The position numbers and the translations under genes were made by a program. Source: Tidjanibacter sp. (GTDB taxonomy: Bacteria; Bacteroidota; Bacteroidia; Bacteroidales; Rikenellaceae). Taken from it: DNA of 36,302 nucleotides. Under the pieces are notes generated by a model. It was not told the DNA's origin and did not search any database. It saw only the letters and a list, made by a program, of their open reading frames with translations. The stretch spans positions 1 through 36,302 of the forward strand of contig JAFXAY010000043.1 of assembly GCA_017521965.1 (NCBI GenBank), given 5' to 3'. Each line of letters starts with the position of its first letter. Positions within the stretch are counted from its first letter, which is position 1. Positions 1-8,179 of this stretch are shown piece after piece.

Positions 1-1
1 G

Positions 2-178
2 CTTGCTGGTGAGATTCTGCAAAAGTACACCAACTATGGTGGACGCATTGCAATTTATGGCGATTACTCTCGCTATACCAGCAAGCCTCTCAGAGATTTT
101 ATCTATGAGAGCAATAAGGGGAAGAGTGTGTTTTTTGTTGCTACCAAGGAAGAAGCAATCGAAATGCTGACAAAGTAA
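2..178 (+). CDS. DUF4180 domain protein, C-terminal part (5' end outside window)
   Basis: An open frame enters from the left edge and stops at TAA 176-178, giving 58 residues. It contains the block GDYSRYTSKPLRDFIYESN followed by GKSVFFVATKEEAIEML, which is the conserved C-terminal signature of DUF4180 proteins as I know them. DUF4180 is a small cytoplasmic family of unknown function, so no activity is assigned. The start codon lies upstream of the window. A terminator hairpin follows 39 bp after the stop. The DUF6291 gene beyond it points back toward this gene. Confidence 0.7.
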   Translation, partial: LAGEILQKYTNYGGRIAIYGDYSRYTSKPLRDFIYESNKGKSVFFVATKEEAIEMLTK

Positions 179-210
179 ATTCCAATTTATCTTTGACTTT
201 ACCGAATACG

Positions 211-248
211 AAAAACGGCAGACTCAATAACGGGTCTGCCATTTTTTT
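211..248. terminator. Bidirectional intrinsic terminator between convergent genes
   Basis: A 7-bp stem (GGCAGAC 217-223 with GTCTGCC 234-240) is followed by T7 (242-248) on the plus strand and preceded by A5 (211-215), which reads as T5 on the minus strand. It sits between the DUF4180 gene and the convergent DUF6291 gene, so it can end both transcripts. Confidence 0.75.
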
Positions 249-273
249 GAATACACCTTTAATTTGACTACAC

Positions 274-1131
274 TCATTGGGTGTTGTTTTGAACATATTG
301 TTCGACTGCGGAAAGAATTGCAGCGTATCCCGTTTTACGGTCGTGCTTACCATAGAGCGCAATGAGGTTGTCAATCGCTTGGTTGAGGATGGTCTTGTCG
401 TACTCCTCCCCATTGAGAACCGCCTCTCCCAATCGCGCAATATCCCTTTTGATGAGACTCTCTACATACTCACTCATACTAATTCCACCCTCCTCTCTCT
501 GTCGTGATTGGAAACCACTTCCACTGCTTGTTGCTACACCCGTGCCGAGCGGAACACAATGACTATCTACCTTGGAGTTTATATGGGTTTCACCCTTGTT
601 TGTTTGCTCCGCCTCAATGCTCTGGGTGTTGGAGTGTGATGGTGCCTCTCTCGGAGGTTCTTGATGGGTGTGTGGAACACTTGAAGAAGAAAAACAAGAA
701 AAAGAAGAAGGGACAATATCCCCAACGGGGGCACCCTCATTCACATTCACATCTACTTCTTCATTCTCATTTTCATCTTCTTCAACATCTACATTTACAT
801 CTACATCAAGGGGTTGTTTCTGGGGTTGTTTTTTGCGGGCGTTCTGATTCCCCTTCGGTGCACCACCAAGTTTACCATACTCGGCACCCTTCTTACCATT
901 CTCAACGCTCGCCATATACCGCCGCCTTGCACTATCGAGGTTGGGTTTTGCCAACGCCATAATGATGTTGATATTCTGACTTGCACTCTCTGCACATACA
1001 CCTTCAAGCGCATAGTCCCTAATTTTCATAAAGCACTCTCGGAAATCCTTATCATCGAGGTGCATCATTGCCTCCACAAAGGAGTCGTACATAACAAAAC
1101 TTTTCTTTCCATTGTCTTTAATTTTTGACAT
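274..1131 (-). CDS. DUF6291 domain-containing protein (mobile-element associated)
   Basis: This encodes 285 aa starting MSKIKDNGKKSFVMYDSF. Residues about 8-95 match the DUF6291 pattern: a helical start, then SARRRYMASVENGKKGAEYGKLGG, then GNQNARKK. The family is common in Bacteroidales mobile elements and its role is unknown, although the layout (conserved N-terminus, variable linker, conserved C-terminal helices) resembles phage or ICE replication-associated proteins. Residues about 108-130 are a low-complexity Asp/Val/Asn/Glu tract (DVDVNVDVEEDENENEE), coded by near-repeats of GATGTAAATGTA that could slip during replication. Residues about 225-285 form a second conserved-looking helical block. 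It stands alone next to the gene remnant at 1233-1355. I infer it is left over from an integrated element. The DUF assignment is from pattern memory. Confidence 0.7.
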   Translation of the reverse strand: MSKIKDNGKKSFVMYDSFVEAMMHLDDKDFRECFMKIRDYALEGVCAESASQNINIIMALAKPNLDSARRRYMASVENGKKGAEYGKLGGAPKGNQNARKKQPQKQPLDVDVNVDVEEDENENEEVDVNVNEGAPVGDIVPSSFSCFSSSSVPHTHQEPPREAPSHSNTQSIEAEQTNKGETHINSKVDSHCVPLGTGVATSSGSGFQSRQREEGGISMSEYVESLIKRDIARLGEAVLNGEEYDKTILNQAIDNLIALYGKHDRKTGYAAILSAVEQYVQNNTQ

Positions 1132-1195
1132 TGTTTAATAATTATTATTGCAATTATTCTTAAACCACGCCGACACAATCGGCGCAGTTAGACTA

Positions 1196-1227
1196 TGTGT
1201 CTATCAAAATATAAGAGGATAGACACA
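1196..1227. promoter_or_regulatory. 10-bp perfect inverted repeat, possible operator
   Basis: TGTGTCTATC (1196-1205) and GATAGACACA (1218-1227) are perfect inverted repeats separated by 12 AT-rich bases. They lie 65 bp upstream of the DUF6291 start and just past the stop of the upstream remnant. There is no T tract on either side, so it does not look like a terminator. A repressor-binding dyad is an inference. Confidence 0.4.
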
Positions 1228-1232
1228 CGAAG

Positions 1233-1355
1233 TCAAGACTTTTTTGTGAGGAAAGTTGCTTTTTCGGGGTAGTTTTCTTTCAACCACTCGATGAACTCCA
1301 CAATCTTCAAGTAGTCCTCTATGAAAGTTCGATAGTCTGGCAGGTTGAGGCACTA
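1233..1355 (-). pseudogene. C-terminal remnant of an unidentified gene
   Basis: On the minus strand an open frame of about 40 codons ends at TGA (1233-1235) with the tail LPDYRTFIEDYLKIVEFIEW then LKENYPEKATFLTKKS. It has protein-like composition and amphipathic helices, but an in-frame TAG lies just upstream (1354-1356) and there is no start codon. The frame ends where the strong terminator at 1362-1396 begins, so the 5' part of the gene was probably deleted at that junction. I do not recognise the family. Confidence 0.5.
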
Positions 1356-1361
1356 AAAGCG

Positions 1362-1396
1362 ACGAGCGACAATCATTGATTGTCGCTCGTTTTTTT
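1362..1396 (+). terminator. Strong intrinsic terminator hairpin
   Basis: A perfect 13-bp stem (1362-1374 with 1378-1390) with a 3-nt loop is followed by a T run to 1397. It lies at the boundary between the accessory segment and the BACON lipoprotein gene. The A run at 1355-1358 gives a weak T run on the minus strand. Confidence 0.8.
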
Positions 1397-1468
1397 ATTT
1401 GTTTAGTTGAGGCTCTTGTAGGGTGTTATAATAATTGGTTGTAATTTTGGAAATAGTGTATAAAACTT

Positions 1469-1499
1469 TTTGTTTTCTGCAGAGAGAATTGTATATTTG
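1469..1499 (+). promoter_or_regulatory. Bacteroidetes-type promoter for the BACON/LRR lipoprotein
   Basis: A -33 element TTTG (1469-1472), 19 bp, then a perfect -7 element TATATTTG (1492-1499) match the Bacteroidetes sigma-ABfr consensus TTTG/TAnnTTTG. The start codon is 50 bp downstream. Confidence 0.8.
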
Positions 1500-1548
1500 T
1501 TGACAAACACCATTTTTGCGATTCTACTAACCAAAGACCTCTAATAGT

Positions 1549-3831
1549 ATGAAAAAGTTCCCGTTTATCTCAATGTTTATGGCACTCTTCACTTTTGCCA
1601 TAGCTTGTACCCCGGAGCCTGTTGAAATGACTCTTTCGGTGACTCCTGCCCAGCTTGAGTATACAGCTGAGGGTGGTGTTCAGAGCGTAACTGTCAGTGC
1701 CTCTCACGCCACTTGGAGTGCTGTGTCTGGTGCCGAGTGGTGTGACGTTAATCTTCCTGGAAAGATTGAGAATAATGAGAGTGTTGCGTTTGCTGTCGAG
1801 CCTAACACAGGCGAGGAGCGCACTACTACCGTCACTTTTACTCTTGGCGAGAAGAGTGCAACTGTTACGATTCGTCAACTTGCAGCCGAGGTAAATCCTT
1901 TGGATGCAATCAAATCGCTCTATGAGGTTCCTGCCGAGGGTGCAGAACTCCGAATCGCAATGGAGGATACCGAGGATGTCAACTTCGATTATGATCCCCA
2001 GCACGAATGGCTTCGTATAGATGTTGGCACCACTGAGGATATGTCATTTAGTGGCATTAGCATTGATGTATTCCCGAACGAAGAGCCCGCTGTTCGTGAG
2101 TGTGTAGTAACTTTCAGTCAAGCCCAACAGCGCAAAGAGGTTACTATTCGCCAAGCGGGAGCTGAACCCTATATCGAGGTAACGCCCGATAGTCTGGATG
2201 TTGACTACAAAGCGCAGCAGATTACTCTCCAAGTTGGTGGTAATGTTGAGTTTGATACCTCTTTCAGCGATGGTTGCGATTGGATTACCTACGACACAAG
2301 CAACTATCAGGGCACTCTCTTCGATGTGGCTGAGAATCCTTCGAGTGAGCCTCGTCAAGCACAAATCATCTTCTCCAATACCACAGCAGGAGTCAGTGCA
2401 TCGGTAACCGTTACTCAGGAGGGTCGCCCTGAGCGTCCTACTTCGCCACCCAACAACCAGATTTGGTACTCGACTTGGGGCTATGGCGAGACACCATACA
2501 TCAAGAGTGGCTCGTTTGACCGTGAGATTGTATCTAACGTCTACTATTGGGATGAGAAGTTCGGCATCATTACTTTCGATGGCGATGTGACCGAGGTTAA
2601 GGACGAGGGATGGGCATATGACGACCGTTGTACTTGGATTATGCTGCCCCCGAGTGTCACCAAGGTTGGCGATATGAGTTTTTATAAGTGTTCGCGCCTC
2701 GAAAAGTTCATTGCCCCAGGTCTTACCGAGATGGGTGTGCAAGCCTTTGCCGAGACTCCCAAACTTGCCGACTTCGATTTCTCGGGTCCTATTAAGAGTA
2801 TTCCTTCCAAGTGCTTCTACAAGAGTGGTTTCGTGGATCTCACAATCCCCGGACATATTAAGGATATTGAAGGAAATGACGCATTTCGCGAGTGTGTGAG
2901 CCTGCAAAACGTGGTGTTTGAGGAGGGTGTTGAGAGTGTTAGTGGCACAAGAGTTTTCTATAAATCTTCGACCACGAGTGTTAAGTTCCCGACGACACTG
3001 AAGAGTTTAGGTGAGTATGTTTTCTGCATTAACTCAGGACTCTCATCTGTCGAATGGGGAGGCCTTGAATATATTGGTGAGAACTGTTTTTCCGGAACAG
3101 GATTTACCGAATTGTCGATTCCTTCCACAGTGAAGGTTGTTGGTGGATTTGGTTTTTCACAGTGTGAAAGTCTTACAAAACTGACTGTTGCAGCCGACAG
3201 CATTGGAAGTTTCGCATTTTACCTAAATCCCTCTCTCGTTGACATTACCATTGAGCCTACAACAACAAAATATGCAGATGGCTTATTCCACACTTGCACA
3301 GGTCTTGAGTCGTTCCGTTTCCCCGACCATTGGAAAACAACAGGCGAGCAAGTATTTGAGTCTTGCACCAAATTGAAGAATGTGGATTTAAACCAAATCG
3401 AGGTTATTGATAGAGAGAGCTTCCACTACTGTGATGGACTGACTTCGATTCATATCCCCAGTTCGGTTAGAAAACTTATGCCTCACGCGTTTACAGGTTG
3501 CTACTATCTGGAGAGTGTAACTATTGACGAGGGTATTGAGACCCTGTACGGCTCGTTCGAGACGGCTATTTTGGAAGAGTTAACCATTCCTGCCAGTGTC
3601 AAGTGGGTGGGTGGCTCTCTCTATATTAACAGAGATGAGACAAGCAAAGTCATTACCTTCAAGGGTGAGTGCCCCTCGTTGGTTGAGGATCAAGATTACC
3701 CCATCTTCCCGACTAACTCTGGTAGTACCGCTCCTTATGTTCCTACGGTACGTGTTCCGTTGGCATACTTAGAAGACTATCTTGATAAAAAGAGTACTGT
3801 GTTGGGATACTGTGAGATAACCACTTATTAA
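1549..3831 (+). CDS. Surface lipoprotein with BACON domains and BspA-type leucine-rich repeats
   Basis: This encodes 760 aa. Residues 1-19 are a lipoprotein signal peptide with lipidated Cys20 (FAIAC). Residues about 29-110, 123-205 and 209-292 are three BACON-like beta-sandwich domains. Each ends with a VTIRQ or VTVTQ strand and carries a W-[CLI] core (AEWCDV, EWLRI, CDWITY); the second is the most divergent. Residues about 345-730 form an LRR_5/BspA-like solenoid with repeats such as AFAETPKLADFDF, FSQCESLTKLTV and AFTGCYYLESVTI. BACON domains often bind mucin or carbohydrate, and BspA-like repeats often mediate adhesion, so a cell-surface binding protein is the likely role. It starts at ATG 1549, 50 bp after a good promoter. 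The next gene is 70 bp downstream on the same strand. Confidence 0.85.
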   Translation: MKKFPFISMFMALFTFAIACTPEPVEMTLSVTPAQLEYTAEGGVQSVTVSASHATWSAVSGAEWCDVNLPGKIENNESVAFAVEPNTGEERTTTVTFTLGEKSATVTIRQLAAEVNPLDAIKSLYEVPAEGAELRIAMEDTEDVNFDYDPQHEWLRIDVGTTEDMSFSGISIDVFPNEEPAVRECVVTFSQAQQRKEVTIRQAGAEPYIEVTPDSLDVDYKAQQITLQVGGNVEFDTSFSDGCDWITYDTSNYQGTLFDVAENPSSEPRQAQIIFSNTTAGVSASVTVTQEGRPERPTSPPNNQIWYSTWGYGETPYIKSGSFDREIVSNVYYWDEKFGIITFDGDVTEVKDEGWAYDDRCTWIMLPPSVTKVGDMSFYKCSRLEKFIAPGLTEMGVQAFAETPKLADFDFSGPIKSIPSKCFYKSGFVDLTIPGHIKDIEGNDAFRECVSLQNVVFEEGVESVSGTRVFYKSSTTSVKFPTTLKSLGEYVFCINSGLSSVEWGGLEYIGENCFSGTGFTELSIPSTVKVVGGFGFSQCESLTKLTVAADSIGSFAFYLNPSLVDITIEPTTTKYADGLFHTCTGLESFRFPDHWKTTGEQVFESCTKLKNVDLNQIEVIDRESFHYCDGLTSIHIPSSVRKLMPHAFTGCYYLESVTIDEGIETLYGSFETAILEELTIPASVKWVGGSLYINRDETSKVITFKGECPSLVEDQDYPIFPTNSGSTAPYVPTVRVPLAYLEDYLDKKSTVLGYCEITTY

Positions 3832-3901
3832 CATAAAACCTGAGATTACTCATTGTGCGATGTTGTTGAGAGAGAGTGTAGAATTTTTAATACCTGAGAC
3901 T

Positions 3902-4330
3902 ATGAAGAAGTTGATTTTACTCTGCGCGGCACTCTTCACTGTGGCGGCGCTATCGGCACAGCAGAAGGTCTATTGCCAGATTACCAAGACCAACGATGGT
4001 AAGGGGCTCTTCTCCAACACCATCTCCGTTTCGATTGATTATGGGCAGGCTGTTACCGCCTTCTCCGATGACCGTTTGGTCGATGAGAAGGGGCAGAACA
4101 TTGTCTTCAACTCGATGGTCGATGCAATGAACTATATGGCTATCCTCGGCTGGGAGTTTGAGCAGGCCTACACCACGGTCAGCAGTGGCGACGATGGCAA
4201 AGTGTCGTCGAAAGTCTATTGGATACTGAGCAAAGAGGTAGAAGCCGGCGAAGATGCGACCGAAGGAGTGATGAGCGCCAAGGAGTACCTCGACGAACAG
4301 GCTGCAATCAGAGCCAACCGCAAAAGATAG
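3902..4330 (+). CDS. Small exported protein of unknown function
   Basis: This encodes 142 aa. The start at 3902 is preferred over an in-frame ATG at 3860 because it begins directly with a signal peptide (MKKLILLCAALFTVAALSAQ, cleavage likely after SAQ). The mature protein is short and globular. Its centre reads NSMVDAMNYMAILGWEFEQAY, which resembles the GWE-type helix of DUF4177-like small proteins, but I cannot assign it to a family. The C-terminus is a charged helix (EYLDEQAAIRANRKR). It lies 70 bp after the BACON/LRR lipoprotein gene and could be co-transcribed with it. It is convergent with the acyltransferase gene. Confidence 0.7.
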   Translation: MKKLILLCAALFTVAALSAQQKVYCQITKTNDGKGLFSNTISVSIDYGQAVTAFSDDRLVDEKGQNIVFNSMVDAMNYMAILGWEFEQAYTTVSSGDDGKVSSKVYWILSKEVEAGEDATEGVMSAKEYLDEQAAIRANRKR

Positions 4331-4367
4331 ACAAGATAAACGTGGGGGAGGGGCTCCTCACCGACCT

Positions 4368-6380
4368 CTACTCCGACATACCTCGAAGAGCCAGCATCGC
4401 CTCGCGCAAGTCGTGGGCGATGCGTTCTTTTTCCTCCTTGTGGGGTGTGGAGGGGTCGTAGGTTATCGGGTCGCCGATGCGGAGGGTGTGGCGGCGTTTG
4501 TCGGTATAGATAGGGTAGAAGCGCAGCGACTTACCCGTGGCGTCGTGGTACATCTTGCCGATGTTGGCAAAGCCTGTGAACATCTCGCCCACCGTGTCGG
4601 TCTCGTGGACCACCGTCTGGCGGTCGCCGAGTGTCGCCTTGTGGGGTCGCTCGGGGAAGAGCAGCACGTTGTCGCCCTCGCGGAGGGAGTCGATGGTGAG
4701 GTGGAAGGTGGACATCACATTGCGCAGGTTGTCCCTCTCGACAGGTATCGGGTTGCAGGAGTTAAGTCCCCACACCACCGGTCGCGCTAAGGCCCTCGCC
4801 ACTCGCATCTTACACTTCTCACTCAGCAGCGGCAGTCGATAGACAAAGCGACCATACATCTCGCGTGCGGCCTCCTCGCGTGAGAGCATCTTGCGGTCGA
4901 TCCACGGGCGGAAATAGGTGGGCAGGTAGATGACTGCCGAGATTGGGCCATAGAAGATACCGTGATTGCAGACAAAGATGGAGGGGAAGTGCCCCGCATC
5001 AATCTTCTCCTTGCCATAGACCTTCAAGTGGAGCAACGGGCGCACCATAAGCATCAATATCTTCACCCCGAAGCGGGTGCGATACTTCTTGACGAGCAGA
5101 TTTTTGAGATTTTCGCGGATGTGTTCGTTCTCCATCTCGGCATCGAGGAAGTTGTTGAGTTTGTCGCGGTTAGCCACATCGAGCGGTTGTCGCAGTGCGA
5201 AGAAGAGGCTGAGGCCGATGAAGAGCACGGGCAGGAACATCATCGTACGACGCACCATAGAGGGTATCTCCCTATTCTCCACATCGGGAATCACAAAGCA
5301 CCACAAGGTGAGCACCAAGAGCATAATCGAGGCCGAGAAGATGTAGGCTATACCGCGCGAGAGGTGGCCGCGCATCTGCAACTCGCCCCTCTCTACGCTC
5401 TTGTCGTCGAGCGCCGCCACCGCTACAAACGACTCTTCAAGGTTGAGCAGCACCGCATTGGTGGCGGCAATACCCATACCCCACACCACCAGCCACAGGA
5501 GCGAACTGAGGGTGCCTACCGCCGAGAAGAGTGCCACCGTGCCCACAATCCACATCAGCGCACCCACCATAAAGGTGTTGAACCCGCCGCGGATATGCAG
5601 TCGTCCCTGCAACTGCCTGAACATCCAGAAGATAAAGACCACCGCCACCAACCACATCGCAATCGCCGAGTAGCGCAGAGTGAGCGAGCCTATCGGGCCA
5701 AAGCAGATGTAGCACATATACATAAACACCCCCAGACAGAAGGCGGTCTGGGCATAGAAACCCGTACTCGAAAATACCAGATAGGAGTGTATCCCCTGCA
5801 TCTTGTGCACTCCGCGCAGTTGTTGGCGATGGATAACTCCCGATGGGCTGAATATCAGCATTGTGCCCGTAACGATTAACCTAATCCAAGTGATGCGGAA
5901 CTGCTCGGGTGTGAGGTGGTTGTCGAGCCATAGGCAGGGGAGTAGCGCCAGCAGTTGGAACAATACCTTATATATATAGCCCCCTTTGCCACGCCTCTTG
6001 AAGTGGTCGCCGAGCAGTACCGACCCCACATTGCGCAGTGCAATCAGGCAGATGTAGAGGGTGAGGGGCGTGAGTTTTGGGTTTTGTAGCACACTCGGCA
6101 GTGCGTAGATGAGCGCCGAGGCGGCAATGAGCGAACTGCCCAGAGCGATAAATATCATCGACTGCAATCCTCGTCGCGAACTGACATAATGAGCACCCGA
6201 GGTGTAATAGACGGTCCAGATATCGACAAAGAGAAAGAAGGCAGCACCATAGAACGGACTGCCCAACATACAGTGGCTGAGGTACATCGAGAGCAGCAAT
6301 TGGGCGAAGTTGTTGCCAAATGCCGAGAAGTTGCTCCTGACTCGTCTTCCACGTTGGTCGTTATGTGGCTCACTACTCAT
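4368..6380 (-). CDS. Multi-spanning membrane protein fused to a PlsC-like acyltransferase domain
   Basis: This encodes 670 aa. ATG 6380 is chosen over a TTG four codons upstream. Residues 1 to about 400 contain about ten to twelve hydrophobic segments in an MFS/LplT-like arrangement. Residues about 440-670 form a glycerolipid acyltransferase-like domain with the blocks FVCNHGIFYGP, GDNVLLFPERPHK and RFYPIYTDKR. The transporter-plus-acyltransferase layout resembles LplT-Aas lysophospholipid repair, so transport and re-acylation of a lipid is the inferred role. The usual HX4D motif reads HGIFYG, with no Asp, and the FPEG block reads FPER, so activity may be altered or lost. A -7 box TATATTTG lies only 10 bp before the ATG, implying a nearly leaderless mRNA or an unused match. 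Confidence 0.65.
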   Translation of the reverse strand: MSSEPHNDQRGRRVRSNFSAFGNNFAQLLLSMYLSHCMLGSPFYGAAFFLFVDIWTVYYTSGAHYVSSRRGLQSMIFIALGSSLIAASALIYALPSVLQNPKLTPLTLYICLIALRNVGSVLLGDHFKRRGKGGYIYKVLFQLLALLPCLWLDNHLTPEQFRITWIRLIVTGTMLIFSPSGVIHRQQLRGVHKMQGIHSYLVFSSTGFYAQTAFCLGVFMYMCYICFGPIGSLTLRYSAIAMWLVAVVFIFWMFRQLQGRLHIRGGFNTFMVGALMWIVGTVALFSAVGTLSSLLWLVVWGMGIAATNAVLLNLEESFVAVAALDDKSVERGELQMRGHLSRGIAYIFSASIMLLVLTLWCFVIPDVENREIPSMVRRTMMFLPVLFIGLSLFFALRQPLDVANRDKLNNFLDAEMENEHIRENLKNLLVKKYRTRFGVKILMLMVRPLLHLKVYGKEKIDAGHFPSIFVCNHGIFYGPISAVIYLPTYFRPWIDRKMLSREEAAREMYGRFVYRLPLLSEKCKMRVARALARPVVWGLNSCNPIPVERDNLRNVMSTFHLTIDSLREGDNVLLFPERPHKATLGDRQTVVHETDTVGEMFTGFANIGKMYHDATGKSLRFYPIYTDKRRHTLRIGDPITYDPSTPHKEEKERIAHDLREAMLALRGMSE

Positions 6381-6389
6381 CGTAAGCCA

Positions 6390-6397
6390 CAAATATA
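6390..6397 (-). promoter_or_regulatory. Candidate -7 element for the acyltransferase fusion gene
   Basis: TATATTTG on the minus strand is a perfect -7 match, but no TTTG is found 19 bp upstream. It sits 10 bp before the start codon, so the leader would be only a few bases. Confidence 0.35.
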
Positions 6398-6400
6398 CGA

Positions 6401-6438
6401 AAATCGGGCCCGAAGAATTGGTCTTCGAGGCCCGATTT
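6401..6438 (-). terminator. Intrinsic terminator after the MBL-fold lipoprotein gene
   Basis: A 10-bp outer stem (AAATCGGGCC with GGCCCGATTT) and a 6-bp inner stem (CGAAGA with TCTTCG), separated by a single bulged A, enclose a 5-nt loop. Read on the minus strand it ends in T4. It lies 22 bp after the stop codon of the gene at 6460-7410. Confidence 0.75.
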
Positions 6439-6459
6439 GTGTTCTAAAAGTCGAAAATG

Positions 6460-7410
6460 TTACTTGGCAGCCACCTCTTCGGCATAGCGTTTGGCGTGGT
6501 CGGTGTTCCAAGTGATTTTGGCAGTGCCATACTTGAAGTTGGCGTTGAGCATCGGGTTGTAGGCCTGCGGGTCGTAGTCGGCAGTGCCCGCGCCGAGCTG
6601 CTCAATCAGCGTGCGCATATCGTAGAGGTACTGCATATCGAGCTTGGGGAGGTCGCCTTTCTGCCAGTCGTGACCACCGTAGAAGATAAGCTCCTCGGCA
6701 TTAATACCGTGGTCGGGGTTCTCAATATACGCAATCAGCCTCTCCACCCCACCAACATATTGTTTAAAACCGTCGTAGGAGAAGATCCACACGCCATTGC
6801 CCGAGCCGATAGCGTCGCCCGAGAAGCAGGCATCGGAGCCTTCGAGGAAGAAGACGGTAGAGCCCACGGTGTGGCCGGGAACGATGAGGGTGTTGATAAC
6901 CTTGCCGCCCAGGTCAATCGATGCACCCTCGGCAAACTTCTCGGTACGACCCTCGGGGAAGTTACCACCGCGCTGGAAGTCGGCAGCGGGAATCCAGAAG
7001 AGGGCGCGCTCATCGTCGGCAAAGGCGGGGAGCATACCGGTGTGGTCACCGTGGTTGTGGGTGATGGTGATGTAGAGCTGCTTATCGCCGATACGGTCAT
7101 ATACCAGCTGACGCAGCGAGGGGATAGCCTCCTCGTCGGCGAGGCGGTTGGAGAGGTCGATGAGCAGTGCACTCTTCTTACCAACAATCAGATACATATC
7201 CGAGCAGTTGTTCTGCACCATTCGGCCCTCGGCGTTGGTGTAGTTGCCGGCGGGACGGGCAGAGTTGCAGTCCTCGATGTGATATACACCCTTCTCGATA
7301 GCGTCAACGGTGTAGGGTCCAACCTCGACGGGAGCAGGAAGTGACTCATTACAAGCCAGAAGCGAAACGGTTGCTAAGAGCATACACGCCGCACGTAGAA
7401 ACTTTTTCAT
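6460..7410 (-). CDS. MBL-fold metallo-hydrolase lipoprotein
   Basis: This encodes 316 aa. It has a lipoprotein signal peptide with Cys20 (SLLAC), so the enzyme is expected to be anchored in the envelope. The zinc ligands of the metallo-beta-lactamase fold are all visible: HNHGDH (His118, His120, Asp122, His123), PGHT (His180), SGDA (Asp199) and GGHD (His247). This supports a di-zinc hydrolase. The substrate is unknown. The fold covers beta-lactamases, glyoxalase II-like thioesterases and lactonases, and nothing here picks one. It is divergent from engB with 96 bp between the start codons. A -7 match TATTTTTG lies upstream at 7447-7454 without a clear -33 box. Confidence 0.85.
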   Translation of the reverse strand: MKKFLRAACMLLATVSLLACNESLPAPVEVGPYTVDAIEKGVYHIEDCNSARPAGNYTNAEGRMVQNNCSDMYLIVGKKSALLIDLSNRLADEEAIPSLRQLVYDRIGDKQLYITITHNHGDHTGMLPAFADDERALFWIPAADFQRGGNFPEGRTEKFAEGASIDLGGKVINTLIVPGHTVGSTVFFLEGSDACFSGDAIGSGNGVWIFSYDGFKQYVGGVERLIAYIENPDHGINAEELIFYGGHDWQKGDLPKLDMQYLYDMRTLIEQLGAGTADYDPQAYNPMLNANFKYGTAKITWNTDHAKRYAEEVAAK

Positions 7411-7446
7411 AGTATGACTTTTAAGTGGTTAGTACTTTGCTAAGAA

Positions 7447-7454
7447 CAAAAATA
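7447..7454 (-). promoter_or_regulatory. Candidate -7 element for the MBL-fold gene
   Basis: TATTTTTG on the minus strand fits TAnnTTTG and lies 36 bp upstream of the start codon. No TTTG was found at the expected 19-bp distance. Confidence 0.35.
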
Positions 7455-7475
7455 GTATTTCTTCACGTTTTTTGC

Positions 7476-7483
7476 TACATTTG
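7476..7483 (+). promoter_or_regulatory. Candidate -7 element for engB
   Basis: TACATTTG is a perfect TAnnTTTG match 23 bp upstream of the engB start codon. The -33 region is not a clear match. Confidence 0.4.
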
Positions 7484-7506
7484 CACACATTTTTTTCCGA
7501 AAGCGT

Positions 7507-8100
7507 ATGAATATCACATCGGCAGAGTTTAAGTTCAGCAGTGGCAAGATAAGCCAAATCCCCGACCACGGTAAGCGCGAGTTTGCCTTTATCGGGCGTA
7601 GCAATGTGGGCAAGTCGTCACTTGTCAATATGCTCACAGGGCGCAACCTCGCCAAGGTCTCGGCAACCCCGGGTAAGACCCAACTTATCAACCACTTTCT
7701 GGTAAACGATAGCTGGTGGCTCGTCGATTTGCCCGGCTATGGCTATGCCCGCACCTCGCGCAACGCCCGCGAGAGTTTCACCAAGATTATCACCGACTAC
7801 GTCACTGCCGCACCCGCCCTGCACTACCTCTTCGTGCTGATTGACTCGCGCCACGAGGCGATGAAGATAGACCTCGAATTCTTGCAGATGCTCGGCCGCG
7901 AGGGCGTACCCTTCGGAATAGTCTTCACCAAGAGCGACAAACTCTCGGCCCGACAACTCCGACTCAACGTGGAGGCCTACAAGAGAAGGCTCTCCGAGTG
8001 GTGGGAGGAGTTGCCCAATATCTTCATCACCTCCTCCGAACACCGCAAAGGCCGCGACGAGATTTTGGACTTTATTGAGGAGTGTTTGAAAGATTGTTGA
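7507..8100 (+). CDS. engB: YihA/EngB-family ribosome biogenesis GTPase
   Basis: This encodes 197 aa, the normal size for the EngB (YihA/YsxC) GTPase needed for late assembly of the large ribosomal subunit. All GTPase motifs are readable: G1 GRSNVGKSS (30-38), the G2 region SATPGKTQ, G3 DLPGYG (74-79), G4 TKSD (141-144) and G5 ITSSE (174-178). It acts in the cytoplasm. It is divergent from the MBL-fold gene and 79 bp upstream of prs on the same strand. prs has its own -7 box, so the two may be transcribed separately. Confidence 0.95.
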   Translation: MNITSAEFKFSSGKISQIPDHGKREFAFIGRSNVGKSSLVNMLTGRNLAKVSATPGKTQLINHFLVNDSWWLVDLPGYGYARTSRNARESFTKIITDYVTAAPALHYLFVLIDSRHEAMKIDLEFLQMLGREGVPFGIVFTKSDKLSARQLRLNVEAYKRRLSEWWEELPNIFITSSEHRKGRDEILDFIEECLKDC

Positions 8101-8141
8101 TAAAATTTGTCCTTTATGGCGGTTTTCCGACCAATTAGTTA

Positions 8142-8149
8142 TATATTTG
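8142..8149 (+). promoter_or_regulatory. Candidate -7 element for prs
   Basis: TATATTTG lies 30 bp upstream of the ATG at 8180. No TTTG occurs 19 bp upstream. The match also argues against a start at 8147, which would fall inside the promoter. Confidence 0.45.
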
Positions 8150-8179
8150 CGGATAGAAAACACAAATCCTGACTACAAT

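Noticed and set aside
4962..5879. 305-aa His/Glu-rich open frame antisense to the acyltransferase fusion
   Set aside because: The composition is that expected from reading hydrophobic membrane-helix codons backwards. There is no motif or start context.
6457..7344. 295-aa open frame antisense to the MBL-fold gene
   Set aside because: The opposite strand has all the zinc-binding motifs and a lipobox. The antisense frame has no recognisable motif.
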